A stretch of DNA of 64,000 nt, taken from contig NZ_QAGK01000006.1 of the NCBI RefSeq assembly GCF_003057885.1, positions 186,001-250,000 of the forward strand, read 5' to 3'. How positions within the stretch are numbered: position 1 is the stretch's first letter; every line of letters begins with the position of its first letter. Below, in pieces: positions 57,288 to 64,000 of this stretch. Source of the DNA: Oceaniglobus ichthyenteri. GTDB lineage: Bacteria > Pseudomonadota > Alphaproteobacteria > Rhodobacterales > Rhodobacteraceae. A program made the translations under genes and the position numbers. The notes beneath the pieces were generated by a model. It ran no database searches. It was given only the letters and a program-made list of their open reading frames with translations, and was not told the origin of the DNA.

Positions 57288-60167
57288 GTGTCCCTATTTA
57301 TTCTCGTCGCCCTGCCCTTCCTTGGTGCTCTTCTTCCTGGTTTGATGAACTCGGCTGGCCGCTCTGCCACAGCGGGGGTGACGTTTACCGTTTCGCTGAC
57401 GGCATTCATTGGCCTGCTCAGTCATCTTCCCGCAGTTCTTGCCGGCAACGTTGTCACCGCGCGGGTTGATTGGATGCCATCGCTGGGGCTGAACTTCACG
57501 CTGATGCTGGATGGTCTGGGCTTTTTCTTTGCCCTGTTGATCCTTGGGATCGGGCTTTTGATCATTGCCTATGCGCGCCGTTACCTTAGCCGCGATGACA
57601 ACATGGGCCAGTTCTTTACCTATCTGTTGTTGTTTCAGGGCGCGATGGTCGGGATTGTCTTAAGTGATAACATCCTGCTTTTGCTTGTGTTCTGGGAGCT
57701 TACGTCGCTGTCATCGTTCCTGTTGATCGGGTTCTGGAAACATCTGCCCGAAGGTCGGCAAGGCGCGCGAATGGCGCTGATTGTCACCGGGATGGGGGGC
57801 CTTGCGATGATCGGTGGCATGCTGATCCTGGGTCAGATCGTAGGCAGTTATGATCTAAGCGTGATTTTGCAAAGCCGCGAAATGATCCAGGGCGATCCGC
57901 TGTATCTGGTGGCGTTGATCCTGATCTTGCTGGGCTGTTTTACCAAGTCGGCACAGTTCCCGTTTCATTTCTGGTTGCCCCACGCCATGGCCGCACCGAC
58001 ACCGGTTTCGGCCTATCTGCACTCGGCCACGATGGTGAAGGCGGGTATTTTCCTGATGGCGCGGATGTGGCCGGTGCTGTCAGGCACGCCGGAATGGTTT
58101 GTCATCGTCACCACCGCCGGGCTGATCACGATGGTTCTGGGCGCGGTGATTGCGCTGTTCAAACATGACCTCAAGGCGCTTTTGGCTTTTTCCACCGTCA
58201 GCCATCTGGGCCTGATCACGATGCTTTTGGGCACCGGTACGGCGTTTGGGGCGATGGCGGCGGTGTTTCACATTCTCAACCACGCAACGTTCAAGGCCGC
58301 GCTGTTCATGTCGGCCGGCATCATCGATCACGAAACGCACACCCGCGATATCCGGCGTCTGGGCGGGTTGCGCCATTTGATGCCGGTGACTTTTGGCATT
58401 GCGTCACTGGCCGCCCTGTCGATGGCGGGTATTCCCCTGCTGAATGGGTTCCTGTCAAAGGAAATGATGCTGGAGGAAGCGACACGCACAGTTCTGTTTT
58501 CAACCCCGTGGCTGGTTCCGGCGCTGGCGACCTTTGGCGCGTTGTTTTCGGCGGCCTATTGTTTCCGCCTAATCGGCCATGTGTTTCTGGGCCCGGTGCG
58601 GGATGATTATCCGGCCAAACCCCATGATCCGGGTGCCGGCATGTGGTTGCCGCCTGCCATCCTGGTGGTGCTGGTTGTGGTGATTGGCGTTGCGCCGTTT
58701 CTGGCCGAGCCCTTTGTCAAATTGGTAACAGCGGCGGTGCTGGGTGATACCGTGGCGGTGCCCGATGCCCATTTCAAGATTTGGCACGGGTTGGTGCCCG
58801 CGCTTTTCCTGTCGGTCATCGCGGTTGTTGGTGGTTTGCTGATGATCGCCATTTTCAACCCTGCCCTGCGCCTGTGGGATGCCGCCCCCCGCCCCGAGGC
58901 CAAGTTGATTTTCGAAGCCATCGTCGAGGCGGTGGCGCGGATGTCGCAGCGGTTGATCCTGCCGTTGCATGATGGCGCATTCACGCGTTACGCGGCCGTC
59001 GGTTTCATCGTGATCATCGGCGCCGGTTTTCATGCCTGGACCACCGGAACAGTCGGCGCGCCCACCCGCGCGGCGCAGTCGGCGGGCCCCGTGGTGATTG
59101 CCGGTTGGGCCATGCTGGTGGCGGCAACCGCCGGGATGGTGGTGTTGCACCGCAACCGGTTCCTGTCCCTGATCCTGATCGGGATTGTCGGCCTTATGGT
59201 TTCGGTCGGCTTTGTTTTTTTCAGCGCGCCGGATCTGGCGATGACCCAATTCACCGTTGAAGTGGTGACGATCATCCTGATGCTTCTGGCGCTTAATTTC
59301 CTCCCCAACCGCACCCCCGTAGAAAGCACGACATTGCGCCGTGTGCGCGATTCCGGGGTGGCCATTCTGGGCGGTCTGGCGGCCTTTACGCTGGCCTATC
59401 ACTATATGCTGCGCGGTCCGGTGGCGACGCCGATTTCCGAATTTCACCTTGCCAATTCCTACAAGGGTGGCGGTGGCAACAATGTGGTTAACGTGATCCT
59501 GGTCGATTTCCGCGGGTTTGATACCTATGGTGAAATCATTGTTCTGGGCATTGCCGCGCTGCTGATTTACGCGCTCACGGAAACCTTGTTGAACGGGCCG
59601 GTGCGTGCACGCCTGTTGAACCGTAAACCCGACCAGCCGCGCGCGGGCGATGTGCACCCGATGATGATGGTCGTGCTGACGCGGGTGCTTTTGCCGCTGG
59701 TTCTTCTGGTTGGCTTTTACGTGTTCTTGCGCGGTCACAACGAACCGGGCGGCGGATTCATTGCCGGGCTGATCGTGTCGATCGGCGTGGTGATGCAATA
59801 TATGGCCAGCGGTTTCTCCTGGACCTCGGCGCGGCTGAGATATCCCTATCATGGGGTGATCGGCGCGGGTGTTCTGATTGCCGGGCTGACGGGCATCGGC
59901 GCGTGGTTTGTGGGCAAACCATTTTTGACCTCGGACTTTACCTATGTGCGCATTCCACCGTTTCAAAAATTCGAACTGGCCACCGCCGCGCTTTTCGATC
60001 TGGGTGTGTTTCTTGCAGTTCTGGGCGCCGTGATGCTTTCGCTGGAAAGCTTTTCGCGGCTGGCGCGCCGCGCCCATGTGCCCGACAGCGAACACCCGAT
60101 GGATATCGACCCGTCAAGACCTGTTCCGCCGCCCGACCCGGCCGCGTTCGCGAAGGAGGACGTGTGA
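57288..60167 (+). CDS. mrpA: cation/proton antiporter subunit A fused to B (MrpAB/PhaAB)
   Basis: Largest subunit of the multisubunit Na+ or K+/H+ antiporter; inner membrane. 959 aa. Residues 1-770 are MrpA (NuoL-like core with FQGAMVGIVLSDNILLLLVFWELTS, FPFHFWLPHAMAAPTPVSAYLHSATMVKAGIFL); about 800-930 are MrpB-like (LPLVLLVGFYVFLRGHNEPGGGFIAGLI). This fused group is typical of alphaproteobacteria. GTG start with CAGGAG upstream. First of six genes with short spacing or overlaps. Confidence 0.94.
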   Translation: MSLFILVALPFLGALLPGLMNSAGRSATAGVTFTVSLTAFIGLLSHLPAVLAGNVVTARVDWMPSLGLNFTLMLDGLGFFFALLILGIGLLIIAYARRYLSRDDNMGQFFTYLLLFQGAMVGIVLSDNILLLLVFWELTSLSSFLLIGFWKHLPEGRQGARMALIVTGMGGLAMIGGMLILGQIVGSYDLSVILQSREMIQGDPLYLVALILILLGCFTKSAQFPFHFWLPHAMAAPTPVSAYLHSATMVKAGIFLMARMWPVLSGTPEWFVIVTTAGLITMVLGAVIALFKHDLKALLAFSTVSHLGLITMLLGTGTAFGAMAAVFHILNHATFKAALFMSAGIIDHETHTRDIRRLGGLRHLMPVTFGIASLAALSMAGIPLLNGFLSKEMMLEEATRTVLFSTPWLVPALATFGALFSAAYCFRLIGHVFLGPVRDDYPAKPHDPGAGMWLPPAILVVLVVVIGVAPFLAEPFVKLVTAAVLGDTVAVPDAHFKIWHGLVPALFLSVIAVVGGLLMIAIFNPALRLWDAAPRPEAKLIFEAIVEAVARMSQRLILPLHDGAFTRYAAVGFIVIIGAGFHAWTTGTVGAPTRAAQSAGPVVIAGWAMLVAATAGMVVLHRNRFLSLILIGIVGLMVSVGFVFFSAPDLAMTQFTVEVVTIILMLLALNFLPNRTPVESTTLRRVRDSGVAILGGLAAFTLAYHYMLRGPVATPISEFHLANSYKGGGGNNVVNVILVDFRGFDTYGEIIVLGIAALLIYALTETLLNGPVRARLLNRKPDQPRAGDVHPMMMVVLTRVLLPLVLLVGFYVFLRGHNEPGGGFIAGLIVSIGVVMQYMASGFSWTSARLRYPYHGVIGAGVLIAGLTGIGAWFVGKPFLTSDFTYVRIPPFQKFELATAALFDLGVFLAVLGAVMLSLESFSRLARRAHVPDSEHPMDIDPSRPVPPPDPAAFAKEDV

Positions 60168-60168
60168 C

Positions 60169-60516
60169 ATGGAATTGCTTGTCGCTTCGGCCATTGGCAT
60201 CATGACCGCCGGTGGAATTTACCTTGTGCTGCGGTTGCGCACCTTTCCTGTGATCCTTGGGATGTCGCTGCTGACCTATGCAGTCAACGTGTTTCTGTTC
60301 ACCTCTGGGCGGCTGACCGTCGGTGCGCCGCCGATCCTGCGCGATGGCGTGACCGTCTATACCGATGCATTGCCACAGGCCCTTGTGCTGACTGCGATTG
60401 TGATTTCCTTCGGGATGACGGCGGTTGTGGTGATGATGGGCCTTGGGGCGTTTCTTGGGTCGGATGACGACCATGTCGACGACCAGCCCGAAACCGATGC
60501 GGAGGACGGATCATGA
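60169..60516 (+). CDS. mrpC: antiporter subunit C (MrpC/PhaC)
   Basis: NuoK-like small subunit with three TM helices. 115 aa: MELLVASAIGIMTAGGIYLV, FPVILGMSLLTYAVNVFLF and DALPQALVLTAIVISFGMTA. ATG 60169 after GGAGGACGTGTG; the longer frame upstream is inside the previous gene. The ATGA at 60513 starts mrpD. Confidence 0.93.
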   Translation: MELLVASAIGIMTAGGIYLVLRLRTFPVILGMSLLTYAVNVFLFTSGRLTVGAPPILRDGVTVYTDALPQALVLTAIVISFGMTAVVVMMGLGAFLGSDDDHVDDQPETDAEDGS

Positions 60517-62054
60517 ACCACTGGATCATCGCCCCCGTCGTTTTGCCCGCGTTGATGGCACCATTCATCGTGTTGGCAGCCCGGTATCACATCGGGATTC
60601 AGCGTGCGTTTTCCGTGGCCGGTGTGCTGGCCATGATCGGTATTGCCCTTGGGTTGGCATTTCAGGTGTCTGACGGGTCGATTCTGTTGTATCAGATGGG
60701 CGACTGGGCCGCGCCATTCGGCATCGTTCTGGTGGCTGACCGTCTTTCGACGCTGATGGTGCTGCTCACGGTGGTGTTGGCACTGTTTGTGCTGCTTTAT
60801 GCCATCGGTTCGGGCTGGGATGAGCGTGGGCGGCATTTTCACGCCCTGTTCCAGTTTCAGTTGATGGGCCTGATGGGCGCCTTCCTCACCGGTGACCTGT
60901 TCAACCTTTTCGTTTTCTTCGAAGTCCTGCTGATCGCCTCTTATGGGTTGATGATTCACGCTGGTGGCAACGCCCGTATTCGCGCGGGCGTTCAGTATGT
61001 ACTGTTCAATCTCATCGGCTCGACGTTGTTTTTGTTCGCGCTTGGGTCGATCTATGCCGAGACAGGCACGTTGAACATGGCCGACTTGGCAAACCGCGTT
61101 GCCCAGATCGGCCCCGAGGCGACGGTTGGCATTCGCGTGGCGTCGGTTCTGTTACTGTTGGTCTTTGCAATCAAGGCGGCGGTCGTGCCGCTGCATTTCT
61201 GGCTTCCGTCCAGTTACGCCGAGGCACCGGCGCCGGTTGCCGCGCTGTTTGCGATCATGACCAAGGTGGGGGGATATGCGATCATCCGGGTCTATACCCT
61301 GATCTTTCCAACCGATCTTGCGGTCACATCGGGCCTGCACGATTTGTGGTTGTTGCCCGCTGCGCTGGTGTCGCTGGCCATTGGCATGGTTGGTGTGCTT
61401 GCCGCGCAACGCCTGGATCGGTTGGTGGCGTTTTCGGTTATCGGGTCGATGGGCATGGTGTTGGTGGCCGTCGCGCTGTTCACGCCCGCCGGGATTGCGG
61501 CGGCCCTATATTATGTTGTGCACTCCACGCTTGCCGGTGCGGTGCTGTTTCTGATTTCGGATCTGGTGCGCACCGGACGCGGCAATCTTGATCTGACACC
61601 ACAGCCCCCGATCGCCGGAACATCCCTGACTGCCGCGTTCTTTTTCATCGGCGCCATCGCCATGGCCGGTCTGCCGCCGCTGTCGGGTTTTCTGGGCAAA
61701 CTGCTGTTGCTTGATGCCGCCTATGGCACCGATCTGGTGATCTGGATCTGGGCCGTGGTGTTGATTTCCAGCCTGATCAGCTTGGCGGGATTCGCCCGCG
61801 CGGGCAGTGTTCTGTTCTGGAAATCCCACAGCATCCCCACCCCCGAGAGCGACGAGCCGCTGCCACAACCCGCCGCGTTATCGTATGTTGCGGTGGGCGG
61901 GCTGATTTCGGTGTTGGTGGCCAATACAGTGTTCGCCGGACCGATCCACAGCTATACCACAACCATCGCCGCGCAATTGTTCGCGCCTGCGCCCTATATC
62001 GCAAAAGTGTTGGACACCCCAGGCAAACTCAGCCCGCCGAAGGAGAACAATTGA
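60513..62054 (+). CDS. mrpD: antiporter subunit D (MrpD/PhaD)
   Basis: NuoN/M-like proton-translocating subunit, 513 aa, about 14 TM helices. ADRLSTLMVLLTVVLALFVLLYA, FQFQLMGLMGAFLTGDLFNLFVFFEVLL and KAAVVPLHFWLPSSYAEAPAPVAALFAIMTKVGGYAIIRV contain the conserved membrane Glu/Lys residues. Overlaps mrpC by four bases. Confidence 0.94.
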   Translation: MNHWIIAPVVLPALMAPFIVLAARYHIGIQRAFSVAGVLAMIGIALGLAFQVSDGSILLYQMGDWAAPFGIVLVADRLSTLMVLLTVVLALFVLLYAIGSGWDERGRHFHALFQFQLMGLMGAFLTGDLFNLFVFFEVLLIASYGLMIHAGGNARIRAGVQYVLFNLIGSTLFLFALGSIYAETGTLNMADLANRVAQIGPEATVGIRVASVLLLLVFAIKAAVVPLHFWLPSSYAEAPAPVAALFAIMTKVGGYAIIRVYTLIFPTDLAVTSGLHDLWLLPAALVSLAIGMVGVLAAQRLDRLVAFSVIGSMGMVLVAVALFTPAGIAAALYYVVHSTLAGAVLFLISDLVRTGRGNLDLTPQPPIAGTSLTAAFFFIGAIAMAGLPPLSGFLGKLLLLDAAYGTDLVIWIWAVVLISSLISLAGFARAGSVLFWKSHSIPTPESDEPLPQPAALSYVAVGGLISVLVANTVFAGPIHSYTTTIAAQLFAPAPYIAKVLDTPGKLSPPKENN

Positions 62055-62055
62055 C

Positions 62056-62556
62056 ATGACACGCGCGTTCTACTGGCTGATGCCGCACCCTTATCTGACA
62101 CTGCTTCTGACGGTGGTCTGGGTGATTTTGCAAAACGAAGTATCCGCAGGGATGGTTGTGTTTGGGATCATCCTTGGCATCATCATCCCCCGTGCCACGG
62201 CAATCTGGTGGCCCGACACCCCCAAGGGATTCAGCCTTGGCAAGATGACCACCTATAGCCTGATGGTTTTGTGGGATATTCTGGTGGCCAACATACAGGT
62301 GGCCTGGATCGTTCTCAGCGTCCCGAACGCAAAACTGAACCCAGCCTGGATCATCATTCCGCTGGACCTGCGCCAGCCCGAAGCAATCACCGTTCTTGCC
62401 GGCACCATCACCCTTACCCCGGGAACCGTTTCGGCCGATCTGTCGGATTCCGGTCACAGCCTGTTGGTTCATGTGCTGCACACCGATGACCCCGACGCCA
62501 TCCGCGACGATATCAAAAACCGGTATGAACATCGCCTCAAGGAGATCTTCTCATGA
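62056..62556 (+). CDS. mrpE: antiporter subunit E (MrpE/PhaE)
   Basis: 166 aa. MTRAFYWLMPHPYLTLLLTV, VFGIILGIIIPRATAIWWPD, then IIIPLDLRQPEAITVLAGTITLTPGTVSADLS, the family signature. One base after mrpD. No catalytic residue known; needed for complex assembly or stability. Confidence 0.92.
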   Translation: MTRAFYWLMPHPYLTLLLTVVWVILQNEVSAGMVVFGIILGIIIPRATAIWWPDTPKGFSLGKMTTYSLMVLWDILVANIQVAWIVLSVPNAKLNPAWIIIPLDLRQPEAITVLAGTITLTPGTVSADLSDSGHSLLVHVLHTDDPDAIRDDIKNRYEHRLKEIFS

Positions 62557-62840
62557 CGACAGCTTCCGCTCTCATGGATATCGCCATGATCATCACCTTT
62601 GTCGCACTGGCACTGGGACAGATTCTGTCAATGGTGCGGCTGGTTCTGGGGCCGACGCCGGGCGACCGGATACTTGCGCTTGATACCATGGTGATTAACG
62701 CCTTGGGCCTTGTGGTCATGCTGGGTATTTATCTGGGCATTCAGATTTATTTCGAGATTGCGCTGTTGATCGCAATGCTTGGGTTTGTGTCCACTGTTGC
62801 CCTGGCCCGCTTTCTTCTCAGAGGAGACATCATCGAATGA
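62553..62840 (+). CDS. mrpF: antiporter subunit F (MrpF/PhaF)
   Basis: 95 aa, three TM helices: IAMIITFVALALGQILSMVR, LVLGPTPGDRILALDTMVIN and IQIYFEIALLIAMLGFVST. The GPTPGDRI loop is characteristic. Overlaps mrpE by four bases and mrpG by four. Confidence 0.93.
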   Translation: MTTASALMDIAMIITFVALALGQILSMVRLVLGPTPGDRILALDTMVINALGLVVMLGIYLGIQIYFEIALLIAMLGFVSTVALARFLLRGDIIE

Positions 62841-63202
62841 CCGCCGAGATTGTTGGAACATATATCGTCGCCTTTTGCCTCTTGGCGGGTTCGGGATTTG
62901 TGATCGTCGGCGTGATCGGCCTGTTGAAATTCAACGATCCGATGACACGCCTGCACGCCCCCACCAAAGTGGGCACCATGGGCATCGGGATGCTGCTTTT
63001 GGCGTCGATGATCCATTCTTTCATGCTGGGCGATGCGTCGATGCATGAATTGCTGATCATGGCATTCCTGTTCGTCACCGCGCCGATTTCGGCCCATTTC
63101 ATCGCAAAGGTCGCCATTCACGGCGCAAATTGCGAAACACCGCCGCCACCGCCGCGCGATGACACCTGGTCAACGCTCAACACCCCCGAGGGCGATCTTT
63201 AA
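62837..63202 (+). CDS. mrpG: antiporter subunit G (MrpG/PhaG)
   Basis: 121 aa, with IVGVIGLLKFNDPMTRLHAP then TKVGTMGIGMLLLASMIHSF and ITAPISAHFIAKVAIH-like end. The RLHAPTKVGTMG motif is diagnostic. Ends the operon; the C-terminal tail is Pro-rich. Confidence 0.93.
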   Translation: MTAEIVGTYIVAFCLLAGSGFVIVGVIGLLKFNDPMTRLHAPTKVGTMGIGMLLLASMIHSFMLGDASMHELLIMAFLFVTAPISAHFIAKVAIHGANCETPPPPPRDDTWSTLNTPEGDL

Positions 63203-63205
63203 CGA

Positions 63206-63230
63206 AATCCGGCGTTATCGGCGCCGGATT
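63206..63230. terminator. convergent hairpin between mrpG and the DUF1989 gene
   Basis: 9-bp stem AATCCGGCG / CGCCGGATT with a 7-base loop starting 4 bases after the mrpG stop and overlapping the DUF1989 3' end. No T-run on either side, so termination is unproven. Confidence 0.4.
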
Positions 63231-63829
63231 CGCAGTGCCACGTCGCGTGGCACACCATCAGTGCCGTTAATCACGATCAGGTCTTGCGGGCAGGCCGAAA
63301 CGGCAAACAGGCAATCCATTTCGGCGCGCAGCCGCACATATTGTCCGGGCGCGGTGCGGCTGGGATTATCCTCAAGCACGTCATTGTCACGGATCACCGT
63401 TTCCATGAACAGGTTCCATGGCGTCGGGATACGCGGCGGGGTGCGCCCGATCCGCGCGAACGCAGCGCGCAGGTTGTCGGCGCAATTGTCGTGATACCCT
63501 TTGTGGCCGTAAAATATCCGGTAGCTGGGTTCACAACAGGCCGGGCACAGGGTGTCGTGAATGCCGGGCGATGTATCTTCGACAAAGGTCAGGATCGTGC
63601 GCCAACTGTCGGTGCACAGGGCATCACCGGGGCGAAACGTCATCCGGTAATGCAAGATCCGGCTGTGTTCCATCGACATGTATTCGTCGGGCGCATCCAG
63701 GGGAAAGGCCCAGGTATCAACCACCTGACCACCGTGGGTGTTAACCACATCCACGCTATCCCCGGCGGCCAGTTCGATCATCCGCGCCTGTCGCGCGGGG
63801 ACTTTGACCGTTTCGTAACCGTCGCTCAT
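63215..63829 (-). CDS. DUF1989 (urea carboxylase-associated) family protein
   Basis: 204 aa cytoplasmic cupin-like protein. ELAAGDSVDVVNTHGGQVVD, EYMSMEHSRILHYRMTFRPGD and DTLCPACCEPSYRIFYGHKGYHDNCADN carry Cys/His residues that could bind metal. The family is linked to urea or guanidine metabolism; no such genes are in the window. ATG 63829 preceded by GAGGAG. Followed upstream by another minus-strand gene. Confidence 0.8.
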   Translation of the reverse strand: MSDGYETVKVPARQARMIELAAGDSVDVVNTHGGQVVDTWAFPLDAPDEYMSMEHSRILHYRMTFRPGDALCTDSWRTILTFVEDTSPGIHDTLCPACCEPSYRIFYGHKGYHDNCADNLRAAFARIGRTPPRIPTPWNLFMETVIRDNDVLEDNPSRTAPGQYVRLRAEMDCLFAVSACPQDLIVINGTDGVPRDVALRIRRR

Positions 63830-63839
63830 CGCACTCTCC

Positions 63840-64000
63840 TCAGTATTCGAATTCATCGGTCCAGTCGCGTGCGAACACCTCGTCGTCGCCCTCTTTCGCC
63901 GTAAACCGCGACGTCAGAACAAGGGTTGTACCCCGGCGCACCACCCGGGTGTCGGTTGCAATGCTGACGCACCAATCGCCCCGCTGATAGGTTTCGCAGA
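63840..64000 (-). CDS. unidentified gene, C-terminal 52 residues only
   Basis: Open frame running off the window edge; visible residues include CETYQRGDWCVSIATDTRVV then TAKEGDDEVFARDWTDEFEY, followed by TGA. It ends 10 bases before the DUF1989 ATG, so probably same operon. Not identifiable from this fragment. Confidence 0.6.
   Translation of the reverse strand, partial: CETYQRGDWCVSIATDTRVVRRGTTLVLTSRFTAKEGDDEVFARDWTDEFEY

Noticed and set aside
58569-60095. 508-codon open frame on the minus strand
   Set aside because: Lies wholly over mrpA and is His/Gln/Arg-rich with no domain; shadow of the real gene.

Overview
The window looks like a chromosomal segment of a marine-type alphaproteobacterium, most likely Rhodobacterales (Roseobacter/Rhodobacter relatives). 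Reasons: high GC with strong third-position GC bias, a ChpT phosphotransferase, an L21 ribosomal protein with a C-terminal helix-hairpin-helix extension, an Rrf2/IscR regulator lacking the three usual cluster cysteines, an ornithine-lipid operon, a heme A synthase of the alphaproteobacterial type, and a six-gene Mrp/Pha antiporter operon with fused A and B subunits. Species cannot be named from the sequence alone.

Layout. 1-2.2 kb: type II fatty-acid synthesis (acpP, fabG, fabD; minus strand). 2.5-6.1 kb: a membrane protein, the rpsF-rpsR-rplI ribosomal operon with a clear terminator, and convergent trigger factor. 6.3-11.7 kb: RsuA, a DUF1513-like Tat lipoprotein with a small secreted partner, a PagL-like outer-membrane protein and an SLC13/TrkA-C permease. 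12-17.8 kb: aroKB (minus) divergent from a short membrane peptide, a secreted protein, xerD and a CorC-like protein. 17.9-23.7 kb: M32 carboxypeptidase, heme A synthase, TrmJ, a ThiE-like protein and olsBA. 23.8-33.6 kb: DUF3553, chpT, proBA-obgE, two GNAT genes, a LysE exporter, rplU-rpmA, a GT-B-like protein and a DUF2059 protein.

33.76-41.6 kb is the accessory part. It starts right after tRNA-Ser(CGA) with a truncated integrase and ends at tRNA-Arg(CCG), which has a decayed 5'-half copy 140 bp away. Inside are a full-length type I restriction subunit (hsdR), a 433-aa protein with a phospholipase-D-like N-terminus, an hsdS lacking its first target-recognition domain, no hsdM, and four small unrecognised ORFs. 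I read it as a decayed island carrying a defunct or repurposed type I restriction locus.

41.7-49.3 kb: an iron-sulfur assembly operon transcribed on the minus strand in the order iscR, cysteine desulfurase, sufB, sufC, sufD, two membrane proteins, sufS. A perfect TTAGAA-N3-TTCTAA palindrome (ICE/Irr-box-like) lies upstream of iscR. 49.4-57 kb: alpha/beta hydrolase, SMR transporter, MscS channel, TypA, DUF1330 and alaS. 57.3-63.2 kb: mrpABCDEFG cation/proton antiporter operon. The window closes with a DUF1989 protein and the C-terminal end of an unidentified gene.

Four copies of an intergenic element sharing a GGGATATTT core sit just downstream of stop codons. No CRISPR array, IS transposase or rRNA was seen.
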